A stretch of 64,000 bases of DNA from Streptomyces sp. NBC_00273 (GTDB lineage Bacteria > Actinomycetota > Actinomycetes > Streptomycetales > Streptomycetaceae): positions 2,108,001-2,172,000 of the forward strand of contig NZ_CP108067.1 in NCBI RefSeq assembly GCF_036178145.1, written 5' to 3'. Positions 54,662 to 63,297 of this stretch are shown here, one piece after another. Positions within the stretch are counted from its first letter, which is position 1; the number at the start of each line of letters is the position of its first letter. The notes beneath the pieces are model-generated. The model saw only the letters and a list, made by a program, of their open reading frames with translations, had not been told where the DNA came from and searched no databases. Both the position numbers and the translations under genes were made by a program.

Positions 54662-57600
54662 TCAGGCGCGGTGCAGGCGGACCGTGACGATCTGGAACGG
54701 GCGCAGGGTGAGCGGGACCCGGGCCTCCGGGGTGGGGACGCCCACCGCCGAGCCCGCGAGCGGACGTTCGAGCAGGTCGCTCTCCACCGCGTCCGTGATC
54801 GGGAAGCCCGCCGTGAGGGTGGCCCGGGCGCGGCCGCCGCGGGACTCGTAGAGGCGGACGATCACATCACCGCTGCGGTCCTCGGCCAGCTTGACCGCCT
54901 CGACCACCACCGCGTCCTCGTCGACGGCGACCAGCGGGGCGACCGGGCCCGCGCCGCAGACCACCCGCTCGGGCAGGTTCAGCGCGTGGCCCTCGCGGAC
55001 CGCGTCCCCGATCCCGGCGCCGGGCGCGAGCGAGAAGCCCAGCGTGTGGGAGCCCTGGTCGGTCTCCGGGTCGGGGTAGCGGGGGGCGCGCAGCAGGGAG
55101 AGCCGGACCGTGGTGGTCTGGCCGCCGTCGGCCCGTACGTCCCGGGTCACGTCGTGCCCGTACGTGGAGTCGTTGAGCAGCGCCACCCCCCAGCCGGGCT
55201 CCTCCGCGTGGATCCAACGGTGGGCGCAGATCTCGAACTTGGCTGCTTCCCAGGACGTGTTGGTGTGGGTGGCCCGGTACACGTGCCCGAACTGGGTCTC
55301 GGACGCGGTCCGTTCGGCCTTCACGTCCAGCGGGAAGGCGGCCTTGAGGAACTTCTCCGTCTCGTGCCAGTCCACCTCCGTCACGAGGTCGACCGTCTTG
55401 GCCCCGGCCCGCAGGGTGATCTGCTGGACCGCCCCCGACCGGCCGAAGGAGCGGGTCACTCGTACGGTCGCCGCCCGCGGACCGCTCCCGGTGACCTCCA
55501 GCCGGTCCAACTCCACCAGGTCGGTGACCCGGTTGCGGTAGAACGCGTCGATGTCCCAGGCGTCCCACATGTTCGGGAAGTCGGGGTGGATCTGGAGCAG
55601 GTTCGCCGCGGCGCCCGGGGCGACCGCCTCGCGGCGCGCCTCGAGGTCGTAGACGGAGACGATCAGGCCGCGGCGGTCGATCTCCACCAGCAGCCGGCCG
55701 TTGGCCAGGATGTGCCCGCCGCCGTGCCGCTCCTCCACCGTGACCGGCTCCCCCGCCGCGGCCGGGCGGCCGGCCCCGCCGGCCGGAACGCCGCGGCGGG
55801 CGTGCGGGGCGCAGTTGAAGACGAGCTCCTCGGCTCCCTGACCCGCCAGCGCCTGCTGCGCGGCGAGGGTGATGCCCTGGAGCTCCTCGCGCACCGCCGC
55901 GTACGTCTCGCGCGCCTCGCGGTGCACCCAGGCGATGGACGATCCCGGCAGGATGTCGTGGAACTGGTGGAGCAGCACCGTCTTCCAGATCCGCTCCAGG
56001 TCCCCGTACGGGTACGCGTACCCCGCGACCCGCACCGCGGCCGTCGCCGCCCACAGCTCGGCCTCGCGCAACAGGGACTCGCTGCGCCTATTGCCCTGCT
56101 TGGTCTTGGCCTGGGAGGTGTAGGTGCCGCGGTGCAGCTCCAGGTAGAGCTCGCCGGCCCAGACGGGCGCGTCCTCGTACTCGGCGCGGGCCCTCTCGAA
56201 GAAGGCGTCCGGGCGCTCGATCCGGACCCTCGGGGAGCCTTCGAGGTCCCGTTGGCGGCGGGCGCGGGCGAGGTGTTCGCGGGTGGGGCCGCCACCGCCG
56301 TCGCCCCAGCCGAAGGGGACGAGCGAGCGCGAACCATGGCCCTTCTCGCGGTAGTTGCGGGCGGCGTGGGCCAACTGGGCGCCGCCGAGGTCGCAGTTGT
56401 AGGTGTCGACGGGCGGGAAGTGGGTGAAGACGCGGGTGCCGTCGATGCCCTCCCACCAGAAGGTGTGGTGCGGGAACCGGTTGACCTGGGACCAGGAGAT
56501 CTTCTGGGTCAGGAACCACTGGGAGCCGGAGAGCCTCACGATCTGCGGCATCGCGGCGGTGTAGCCGAAGGAGTCGGGGAGCCAGACGTTCTGCGTCTCG
56601 ATGCCGAACTCGTCGAGGAAGAACTTCTTGCCGTAGAGGAACTGGCGGGCCATGGCCTCGCCGCCGACCATGTTGGTGTCGGACTCCACCCACATGCCGC
56701 CGACCGGCACGAACTGCCCGTCCGCGATCTTCTTCTTGACCCGCTCGAAGAGCTCGGGCCGGTACGTCTTGATCCAGTCGAGCTGCTGCGCCTGCGACAT
56801 CGCGAAGACGAACTCGGGGTGCTGGTCCATCAGGTTGACCATGTTGGAGGCCGTGCGCGCGACCTTGCGGACGGTCTCGCGCAGCGGCCACAGCCATGCG
56901 GAGTCGATGTGGGCGTGGCCGACCGCGCTGATCCGGTGCGCGGAGGCGTTGGCCGGGGCGGCGAGCACCCTGGCGAGGCATCCGCGGGCGGCGGCCGCCG
57001 TGCCGGGCACGTCGCCGAGGTCGAGGGCGTCCAGCGCCGCGCCGAGGGCCCGCAGGATCTCGTGCCGGCGGGCGTCCGCGGTGTCGAGCTGCGTCATCAG
57101 GTCGTAGAGCACCTCCAGGTCCTGGACCAGTTCCCAGACCTCCGTCTCGAAGACGGTGAGCTCCATCCGGGCGAGCCGGTACAGCGGCTGGTCGCCGCTG
57201 GTCGGCAGGTCCCCCTCGTACGTGGCCGCGTGGTCGACCAGGACCGGGTTGGAGGCGGCCTCGACGTACCACTCGACGTGTTCGCCGCCCTCGGCCCGGT
57301 CGGCCACGCGCACCCAGTCGTTGTACGGGTTGAGGGCCTTGACCTCGCCGCCGTCGGCCCGGTGGACCAGGCCTTCGCACTGGAATCCGGGCATCATCCG
57401 GTCGAAGCCGAGGTCGAGGACGGCTTCCACGGTGCGGCCGGCCCAGTCCGCGGGGACCGTACCGGTGACCTTGAACCAGGTGGTGCCCCAGGCCGGGCCC
57501 CACGGGTCGCCGATCGCGCAGGGCTCGTAGTGCGCCGCGAGTCCTTCGGCGACGGGGACGGGCTCGCCGGGGGCCTCCCAGCGCTCGACGGTCAGCGGGA

Positions 57601-57685
57601 CCGCGCGGGAGCGGACGGCGGGCTTGACGCGCTCCTTGAGGACCCGGCGGAGGCGGTGTTCGGTGATGCTGCGGTCGTCATGCAT
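54662..57685 (-). CDS. GH38 alpha-mannosidase
   Basis: This 1007-residue enzyme has the GH38 pattern: VGHAHIDSAWLWPLRE (zinc His and Asp, about residues 256-271), NVWLPDSFGYTAAMPQI (nucleophile Asp near 370), HQFHDILPGSS (third zinc site, near 575), and a long C-terminal beta region with FPNMWDAWDIDAFYRN. It releases alpha-mannose from oligosaccharides. No signal peptide is seen, so substrates must be imported, consistent with the ABC permease genes upstream on the same strand. The ATG at 57685 is preceded by CTGGAG. The hairpin GACCAC/GTGGTC overlaps the stop. Confidence 0.92.
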   Translation of the reverse strand: MHDDRSITEHRLRRVLKERVKPAVRSRAVPLTVERWEAPGEPVPVAEGLAAHYEPCAIGDPWGPAWGTTWFKVTGTVPADWAGRTVEAVLDLGFDRMMPGFQCEGLVHRADGGEVKALNPYNDWVRVADRAEGGEHVEWYVEAASNPVLVDHAATYEGDLPTSGDQPLYRLARMELTVFETEVWELVQDLEVLYDLMTQLDTADARRHEILRALGAALDALDLGDVPGTAAAARGCLARVLAAPANASAHRISAVGHAHIDSAWLWPLRETVRKVARTASNMVNLMDQHPEFVFAMSQAQQLDWIKTYRPELFERVKKKIADGQFVPVGGMWVESDTNMVGGEAMARQFLYGKKFFLDEFGIETQNVWLPDSFGYTAAMPQIVRLSGSQWFLTQKISWSQVNRFPHHTFWWEGIDGTRVFTHFPPVDTYNCDLGGAQLAHAARNYREKGHGSRSLVPFGWGDGGGGPTREHLARARRQRDLEGSPRVRIERPDAFFERARAEYEDAPVWAGELYLELHRGTYTSQAKTKQGNRRSESLLREAELWAATAAVRVAGYAYPYGDLERIWKTVLLHQFHDILPGSSIAWVHREARETYAAVREELQGITLAAQQALAGQGAEELVFNCAPHARRGVPAGGAGRPAAAGEPVTVEERHGGGHILANGRLLVEIDRRGLIVSVYDLEARREAVAPGAAANLLQIHPDFPNMWDAWDIDAFYRNRVTDLVELDRLEVTGSGPRAATVRVTRSFGRSGAVQQITLRAGAKTVDLVTEVDWHETEKFLKAAFPLDVKAERTASETQFGHVYRATHTNTSWEAAKFEICAHRWIHAEEPGWGVALLNDSTYGHDVTRDVRADGGQTTTVRLSLLRAPRYPDPETDQGSHTLGFSLAPGAGIGDAVREGHALNLPERVVCGAGPVAPLVAVDEDAVVVEAVKLAEDRSGDVIVRLYESRGGRARATLTAGFPITDAVESDLLERPLAGSAVGVPTPEARVPLTLRPFQIVTVRLHRA

Positions 57686-57707
57686 GACTGCTGCTCCAGG
57701 GAGGGTG

Positions 57708-57763
57708 GTCGGTACGGACGTGTCGGTACGGACATGTCGGTGGGGCCGTGTCGGTACGGGCGA
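57708..57763. repeat. Four tandem 14-bp repeats before the mannosidase gene
   Basis: Units GTCGGTACGGACGT, GTCGGTACGGACAT, GTCGGTGGGGCCGT and GTCGGTACGGGCGA lie head to tail in the 99-nt gap between the permease stop and the mannosidase start. The period is not a multiple of 3, so the stretch is non-coding. It might bind a protein or alter RNA stability. Confidence 0.75.
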
Positions 57764-57784
57764 CGGGCGGGCTCGGGTCACGGC

Positions 57785-58663
57785 TCAGGTCTTGACGGCT
57801 CCCTCGCCCACGCCCTTGAAGAAGAAACGCTGGAGGGCGAAGAAGAGCAGCATCATCGGGACGAGCGCGGCCATCGCGCCGGCGGCGACGAGCCGCTGGT
57901 CGTTGACGGTGGTGGTGCCGGCCAGGGTCTTCAGGCCGAGCTGGAGGGTGTAGTGGTCGCTGTTCGTGAGGACCAACAGGGGCCACAGGAAGTCGTCCCA
58001 GGCGCCCATGAAGCTGGTGATGCAGACGACGGCGAGGGCGCCCTTGGCGGCGGGGAGGAAGACCCGGGTGAAGCGGGTCCATTCGCCCGCCCCGTCCAGG
58101 ACCGCGGCCTCCTCGACCTCCCGGGGCACGGCGAGGAAGGCCGCCCGCATGATCATGACGTTGAGCACCGAGACCGCTCCGGGCAGCCAGACGCCTATGA
58201 GGGTGTCGACCAGGCCCATCTCGCGGACGGTGAGGAACATCGAGATCATCACGGACTCGAAGGGGAACATCAGGGTCGCCACCAGCACGGTGAAGACGAC
58301 CTGCCGGCCCTTCCAGCCGGCCCGGGAGAGGGCGTAGCCGCCCATCGCCGAGAAGAGCACGTTCGAGGTGATCGCGAGGGCGGCGACGGTGAGGGTGTTG
58401 CCGACGTACTGGAGCAGCGGGAAGGACTCGGCGACCCGGACGTAGTTGTCAAGGGTGGGCTGCGCGGGCAGCACGCCGTCGTACACGTTCTCGGTGCGGC
58501 CGCGGATCGAGGTCAGGAACTGCCAGGCGATCGGTCCCAGCATGACCACGAGCATCAGCACCAGCGTGGCGTAACGCCCGGCCAGGCCGATCCGGTGGCG
58601 CCTGCGGGCGGCGGCGGTGCGCCGGGGCCGCTGCCCGCTCCCGGAGGAGGACGGTGCGTTCAT
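57785..58663 (-). CDS. Carbohydrate ABC transporter permease (MalG-like)
   Basis: This 292-residue protein has six membrane helices and the EAA loop VPREVEEAAVLDGAGEWTRFTRVFLPAAKGAL (about 186-217), preceded by a basic N-terminus. It is the second permease subunit for oligosaccharide import. Its ATG overlaps the first permease gene as ATGA. No ATPase gene is nearby, so a shared ATPase such as MsiK probably serves it. Confidence 0.9.
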   Translation of the reverse strand: MNAPSSSGSGQRPRRTAAARRRHRIGLAGRYATLVLMLVVMLGPIAWQFLTSIRGRTENVYDGVLPAQPTLDNYVRVAESFPLLQYVGNTLTVAALAITSNVLFSAMGGYALSRAGWKGRQVVFTVLVATLMFPFESVMISMFLTVREMGLVDTLIGVWLPGAVSVLNVMIMRAAFLAVPREVEEAAVLDGAGEWTRFTRVFLPAAKGALAVVCITSFMGAWDDFLWPLLVLTNSDHYTLQLGLKTLAGTTTVNDQRLVAAGAMAALVPMMLLFFALQRFFFKGVGEGAVKT

Positions 58664-59553
58664 CTCTCGTCCCCCTTCGACAGGCGGCGGCCCAACAGGC
58701 TGAAGACCAGGGTCAGGAGGAACAGCAGGATGGAGATGGCGGAGGCGTAGCCGGTCTCGCCGGAGAAGCCGAGCCCGACCTGCCGGATCAGGAAGGGCAG
58801 GGTGCGGGCGCCGCCGCCGGGGCCCCCGCTCTCGCCGCCGAGTATGTAGATCTCGGTGAACACGCGCAGCGCCGAGATGGCGGAGAGGGTGCCGACCAGC
58901 AGCATCATCGGCTTCACCTGGGGCACGGTGATGCTGAAGAAGCGGCGGACGGGGCCGGCGCCGTCGATCGCGGCCGCCTCGTGGAGGGTGGCGGAGACGT
59001 TCCCGAGGGCCGCCAGGTAGAAGACCATGTAGTAGCCGAGGCCCTTCCACACGGTCACGATCATCGCGGAGACCAGCAGCATCGCGGAGTCGGTCAGGAA
59101 CGGGATCGGCTCGGAGACGAGGTGCAGCCGCTGGAAGACGGTGTTGACCAGACCGTCGCTGCGCAGCACCCACTGCCAGATCAGCCCGACGACCACGGCG
59201 GAGGCGATCACCGGGGTGTAGAAGGCGGAGCGGAAGAAGCCGATGCCGGGGATCTTCGCCTGTACGAGGACCGCGAGGGCCAGCGGCAGGAGGACCAGGC
59301 AGGGGACGACGACCACGAGGTACAGCACGCTGTTGCCGGTCGCGACCCAGAAGTCGGGGTCGGCGAAGGCGCGCCGGTAGTTGTCGAGGCCGACGAAGCT
59401 GCCGCCGCGCAGGATCTGTGCGTCGGTGAGGGAGAGGACGACGGTGTTAACGAACGGCCAGAGGCTGAACAGCGCCACCATTGCGAGGCCGGGCGCGAGG
59501 AACAGGTAGGGAGCCCACCAGCTGCGGTGGGGCAGTCCGGTCTCGGTCTCCAT
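58660..59553 (-). CDS. Carbohydrate ABC transporter permease (MalF-like)
   Basis: This 297-residue protein has six membrane helices and the EAA loop VSATLHEAAAIDGAGPVRRFFSITVPQVKPMM (about 190-221). It begins METETGLPHRSWWAPYLFLAPGLAMVALFSLWPF, typical for this subunit. It pairs with the next permease to form the channel used by the binding protein encoded 137 nt upstream. The ATG at 59553 lacks a strong ribosome site. Confidence 0.9.
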   Translation of the reverse strand: METETGLPHRSWWAPYLFLAPGLAMVALFSLWPFVNTVVLSLTDAQILRGGSFVGLDNYRRAFADPDFWVATGNSVLYLVVVVPCLVLLPLALAVLVQAKIPGIGFFRSAFYTPVIASAVVVGLIWQWVLRSDGLVNTVFQRLHLVSEPIPFLTDSAMLLVSAMIVTVWKGLGYYMVFYLAALGNVSATLHEAAAIDGAGPVRRFFSITVPQVKPMMLLVGTLSAISALRVFTEIYILGGESGGPGGGARTLPFLIRQVGLGFSGETGYASAISILLFLLTLVFSLLGRRLSKGDER

Positions 59554-59690
59554 GGCCCGCAGGGCGCGCCGCCGGCGAGCCGCTCCGCGACGCCGTTCGT
59601 GCGTCGTGGCGCAACGCCGTCCGTGTGTACCGCGGCCTCGTCCGTCCACCGTACCGACGCCCCGCGGCTCGCCGGCAGCGGCGCCGCCGG

Positions 59691-61025
59691 TCACTTCGCG
59701 GCCGCGGCGGCGAGGAGCTTGTTCGCCGCCTCCTGCGCCTTCTGCACGGCGGTCCGGGGGTCCTGTTCGCCCTTGATGGCCTTCTGCACCTCGCGCACGA
59801 CGGCGTCGCCGACCTGGTTGGTCCACTGGACGGGGGTGTTGGCGTCGAGCGCGGCGGTCCTCAGCTGGTCGGCGCCGACCGCGCGGGCGAGGGTCTCCGC
59901 GTCCTTGCCGTCGCCCTTGTCGGAGAAGAACGGGTCGGCCAGGCCCCGGGCGTTGGACGGGTAGATGGTGGCCTTCCTGGAGAACTCCACCTGGTTGGGG
60001 CCGTTGGTGACCCACTTGGCGAACTCGGACGCCGCGTCCACGTGCCGGGTGTCCTTCCTGATGCCGAGCGACTGGGCGTAGATGCCGATGTGGCCGAGCA
60101 TGCCGGTGACGGCCCCGGCGACCTGGGTCTTGGCGTAGATCTGCGGGGCGTTCTGCTTGATGTCCTTGACGAAGCCCGGGGATCCCGGCCCGAAGACGAG
60201 CTTGCCCCCGCCGTAGAGCTGGTTGATGTCGTCCGACTTGAGGAGGGACTCCTTGGGCATGGCGCCCTTGGTGTAGAGGTCCTTCATCCGCTCCACCCAC
60301 CGGACGGCCTGGTCGGTGTCGAAGGCGAAGCGGTCCCGCTCCGCACTGAGGATCGGGACGCCCATCTTCTGCCAGTCCCCGGGCAGCCGGCCCTTGGGGT
60401 CGGCCATGAAGGCGGCGTACCGGCCGCCCGAGGAGGCGGCGATCCGCTCGGCGTAGTCGAAGAACTGCTCCACACTGGTCGGCGGCGCGGCCGGATCCAG
60501 ACCGGCCTCCTCGAAGAGCTCTCTGTTGTAGGTGAGGATCTCCGGGGTCACGTACCAGGGGTAGGCGTACACGCTGTCGCCCTTGCCGGGCAGCTTGAAC
60601 TGCTCCCAGGCGCCCGGCACGTACTCCTTGGCCGACGCGCCGTCGAGGGCGGCCACGTCGGCGAGCATGCCCCGGTCGCCGAGGAGCTGGAAGGAGTCGG
60701 TGGAGAGGTTGACCACGTCGGGGAGGGCTCCGGCCTGGGCGTCCGCGACGAGCTTCTCGTTGTAGCCGTCGCCGGGGACGTCCTCCCAGGTGACCTTGAC
60801 GTCGGGGTACTGCTTCTCGAAGGCGTCGATGACCCCTTGGACGTAGGCCGTGAAGGTGGGCTTCAGTTGGAGGGTCCGGAAGGTGATCTCACCGGCCACC
60901 CTGCCCGTCCGCTGCGCCTCCTTCGCGTCGGCGGCGCCGCCGCCCAGGCCGCACGCGGCGGTCGTCAGGAGGGCTCCCGTGGCCAGCAGGGCTACAGCGA
61001 TACGGGTCGGGTTCGAACGGGTCAT
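59691..61025 (-). CDS. Carbohydrate-binding lipoprotein of ABC transporter
   Basis: This 444-residue product has a lipoprotein signal (LLTTAACG, Cys near 25) and the extracellular binding-protein fold of the MalE-like group: AFEKQYPDVKVTWEDVPGDGYNEKLVADAQAGALPDVVNLSTD (about 67-109), YPWYVTPEILTYNRELFEEAGLDP, and an EFAKWVTNGPNQVEFSRKATIYPS motif. It captures an oligosaccharide, probably mannose-containing given the mannosidase in the same operon. It is the first gene of the operon, behind the operator-rich region at 61202-61322. AAGGCGG precedes the ATG. Confidence 0.9.
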   Translation of the reverse strand: MTRSNPTRIAVALLATGALLTTAACGLGGGAADAKEAQRTGRVAGEITFRTLQLKPTFTAYVQGVIDAFEKQYPDVKVTWEDVPGDGYNEKLVADAQAGALPDVVNLSTDSFQLLGDRGMLADVAALDGASAKEYVPGAWEQFKLPGKGDSVYAYPWYVTPEILTYNRELFEEAGLDPAAPPTSVEQFFDYAERIAASSGGRYAAFMADPKGRLPGDWQKMGVPILSAERDRFAFDTDQAVRWVERMKDLYTKGAMPKESLLKSDDINQLYGGGKLVFGPGSPGFVKDIKQNAPQIYAKTQVAGAVTGMLGHIGIYAQSLGIRKDTRHVDAASEFAKWVTNGPNQVEFSRKATIYPSNARGLADPFFSDKGDGKDAETLARAVGADQLRTAALDANTPVQWTNQVGDAVVREVQKAIKGEQDPRTAVQKAQEAANKLLAAAAAK

Positions 61026-61201
61026 CGTCGCCGCCTTTTCAGAAGTCCGGCCTCATCGCCGGAGGCGGTGCCCACGGTCGCCCGAAAGCAAGACCTCGTC
61101 AATGAGGCAGGAGGACGGCTGGCCGGTGACGCATTGCTGCCGAATGGCACGACCTGGCCGGACGTCTCTAGGAGGCCTCGATCGCCACCGCCCCGAGCTG
61201 G

Positions 61202-61322
61202 ACTAATGCGCTTTAGCACAAAGGCTGTTGAGGATGGTATCGATTCGATAACGAAGCTGCTTGTGCGTCAAGACTTGACCTCTTATCGATGGTTCACGGC
61301 GGGTCTCCACTAATGCGCTTTA
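61202..61322 (-). promoter_or_regulatory. Promoter of the mannoside operon flanked by two LacI-like operators
   Basis: The 14-mer ACTAATGCGCTTTA occurs at 61202-61215 and 61309-61322. Its core TAATGCGCTTTA is a near-perfect palindrome (10 of 12), like LacI-family operators. A leftward -35 TTGACG (61266-61271) with a -10 about 17 nt further on lies between them. A perfect TATCGA-T-TCGATA palindrome sits at 61238-61250. Paired sites suggest looping repression. The regulator is not in the window. Confidence 0.6.
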
Positions 61323-61358
61323 CCCGTACGTCGCGAAACCGCTTTATCCGGCCCCGGC

Positions 61359-61387
61359 TTGTGCGCGCGTCGGGCGCGCGTCTAGAT
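61359..61387 (+). promoter_or_regulatory. Promoter immediately before the tRNA-like element
   Basis: TTGTGC (61359-61364), a 17-nt spacer, and CTAGAT (61382-61387) make a good sigma70-type promoter. Transcription would begin near 61394, a few bases before the tRNA-like 5' end at 61399. Confidence 0.65.
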
Positions 61388-61398
61388 TTCGCCTCGAA

Positions 61399-61474
61399 CG
61401 GCGTGTAGCTCAGTAGCCAGAGCACCGACCTGCACAGTCGGAGGGCGCAGGGGCAGGACCTGCCACGCCGGCCA
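61399..61474 (+). tRNA. Atypical tRNA-Cys(GCA)-like cloverleaf overlapping the start codon
   Basis: The 76 nt fold into a complete cloverleaf: acceptor CGGCGTG (61399-61405) with CACGCCG (61464-61470), all 7 pairs; D stem GCTC/GAGC (61408-61411, 61420-61423); anticodon stem CCGAC/GTCGG with loop CTGCACA (61430-61436), anticodon GCA; 5-nt variable loop; T stem GCAGG/CCTGC; discriminator G and encoded CCA (61472-61474). All 21 stem pairs are Watson-Crick. The loops are odd: the D loop AGTAGCCA lacks GG and the T loop GGCAGGA lacks TTC. GCC of the D loop and GGC of the T loop are complementary. The final A is the A of the next gene's ATG. Confidence 0.65.
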
Positions 61475-63297
61475 TGGACGAGAACACCGGAAAACAGTTC
61501 CCGGCCCCAGGACTCCCCTCCCCGGGGCTCTCCACCGCCGGCCTCTTCGACCACTACCTCACCGACGAGGGCCTCGCCCGGCTGTGGTCGATGCTCGACA
61601 GCGGGCGCTACGAGGTGCTCGCGCCGGAGGAGGCCGCGCTGCTCTGCGTCGCGTGGCTGGTGCGTGCCGGGGAGAGCGGCGCGGCGGCCGCCCTCGTCGA
61701 GGAGTTGCGCCCCTTCACCGGCGAGGTGCGGTTCACACCGCAGCCCGCGGAGCGGCCCGTACCGGATGCGGGCGCCGTACACGTGCGGACCGTCGGCGAG
61801 GTCGCCGGGGCGCTCAGGCGCCGCACGCCCCGTCCCGGCATCGAGGCGCAGCACGAGGCGCTGACCGTCTGGCGACCGTTCGAGGACGAGCTGCTCGACC
61901 ACTGGCTGCGCGCCGGCGCGGACGCCGAGGAGGGCGCCGCCCTGCTCGCGCGGTACCGGCGGCTCGCGGCCGCGCACACCCGCTGCACCAAGCACCTCGA
62001 CCCCAAGTCCAATCCGGCCGTCCTGCGCCGCGCGCTGGAGGAGCGGGTCGCCGGGCGCGAGCTGTCGCCCCGCCTCGCCGGACTGCTGCGCCATGCCGTC
62101 GCCTCGATGGTCGCCAAGCGCGGACGGCCCGGTTCCGCCGAACACGCCCGGCTGCGCCGGGCCCAGGCCCGGCAGGCGGACCGGCCCGCGCACGAAGCCC
62201 TGGCCGCCGTCGTCCTACGCCGCCTCGCCCCGCTCGACGTGAGCCGGGGGCTGGAGGACGTCGGACCGCTGATCGGCCCGGTGACCGCCGAGGAGGCCGA
62301 GGAGTGCGGGCTGCCCGCCGGGACGGTCGTCCCGGCGTCGGTGCGGGCCACCGTCACCGCGGCCCGCAGCGCGCCCCTGGACACGCTGCTGGAACACGGA
62401 CTGATCCCCTCCGCGGAGGTGCTGGGCGAGGTGGCGGAACAGCTGATCGCCACGCACACCGCCTGGGGATACGCCGACGCGTCGCTGCGCACGCTGATCG
62501 CGGCGACCTACCGGGCCCGGCGCGGTCGCCGGTACCCGTTGTGGTGGAGCCCGGAACACCACGCCCGGATCACCGAACTGCCCTGGGTCCGCGCGGTCGC
62601 CCCGTGGGCCGCCGACCCGGTGGAGGAGGCCCGTTCGACGCTGCGGATGCTCGGCGAGGCCTGCGTACGGGCCTTCCCGGGCACCGGGCTGCCCAATCTG
62701 CACGTACGGGCGCTGTCCGGGCTCGCGCAGCTCGCCGAGCTGCCCGTGCCGTTCGCCGCGGAACCCCTGGCCGACGCGTACAGCGGGATGGCCGATCCCG
62801 CCGTCCTCGCGGCCGCGCGGACCGCCGCCGGGCTGCTGCGCGGCACGGTGTACGAGCGCTGCCACGGCATCGACTACGCGGCGGTGCAGGAGCTGGCGGA
62901 CTCGGAGGACCGGTACGGTTTCGCCCGGTTGTGCGCCGAGCGCGCCGGGCGTCCGGGGCAGCCGCTGGCGAGCGACCCGGCGGTCATGGAGCAGGCCCGG
63001 ATCCTCACCACGTCCAACCTCGCCACCTTGGTCGTGCACGCGGGCGTCGTCCCGCGGGGCGGCTGGGACGGCTCGGCCCGGGGCGCGTTCGCCGCAGCGA
63101 CCGGACCGGCGGCCACCGCGAAGAGCACCGCGCGCGCCTGGCGGCAGCTGCTGTTCCACCTCGCGCTGTGCGACGCGGACGAGCAGGCCCGCGTACTCAC
63201 CTGGATCGACGCGCGGGCCGCCCGGCTGCCGGCACGCACCGCCGCACGGATCGCCCTGCCGCTGATCGACCTCCACCTCGCCGTCGCCGTCCCGTAG
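61474..63297 (+). CDS. Hypothetical 607-aa protein whose ATG overlaps the tRNA-like 3' end
   Basis: This is a long, clearly coding protein rich in Ala, Arg, Leu and Glu, mostly helical, without signal peptide or membrane helix. No family was recognised. Recurrent features: WLVRAGESGAAAALVEELRPF, CTKHLDPKSNPAVLRRALEERV, a central WWSPEHHARITELPWVRAVAPW with a cluster of Trp and His, and a C-terminal ILTTSNLATLVVHAGVV. No alternative start with a ribosome site lies nearby. The only AGGA (61455-61458) lies in the T loop of the tRNA-like structure. Cutting the tRNA 3' end would destroy the ATG, so tRNA-like processing and translation should exclude each other. Confidence 0.75.
   Translation: MDENTGKQFPAPGLPSPGLSTAGLFDHYLTDEGLARLWSMLDSGRYEVLAPEEAALLCVAWLVRAGESGAAAALVEELRPFTGEVRFTPQPAERPVPDAGAVHVRTVGEVAGALRRRTPRPGIEAQHEALTVWRPFEDELLDHWLRAGADAEEGAALLARYRRLAAAHTRCTKHLDPKSNPAVLRRALEERVAGRELSPRLAGLLRHAVASMVAKRGRPGSAEHARLRRAQARQADRPAHEALAAVVLRRLAPLDVSRGLEDVGPLIGPVTAEEAEECGLPAGTVVPASVRATVTAARSAPLDTLLEHGLIPSAEVLGEVAEQLIATHTAWGYADASLRTLIAATYRARRGRRYPLWWSPEHHARITELPWVRAVAPWAADPVEEARSTLRMLGEACVRAFPGTGLPNLHVRALSGLAQLAELPVPFAAEPLADAYSGMADPAVLAAARTAAGLLRGTVYERCHGIDYAAVQELADSEDRYGFARLCAERAGRPGQPLASDPAVMEQARILTTSNLATLVVHAGVVPRGGWDGSARGAFAAATGPAATAKSTARAWRQLLFHLALCDADEQARVLTWIDARAARLPARTAARIALPLIDLHLAVAVP

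Noticed and set aside
61399..61474. Attachment site of an integrated element in a tRNA gene
   Set aside because: No integrase, direct repeat or element boundary is seen in the following 2.5 kb, and the T arm is not that of a normal tRNA.
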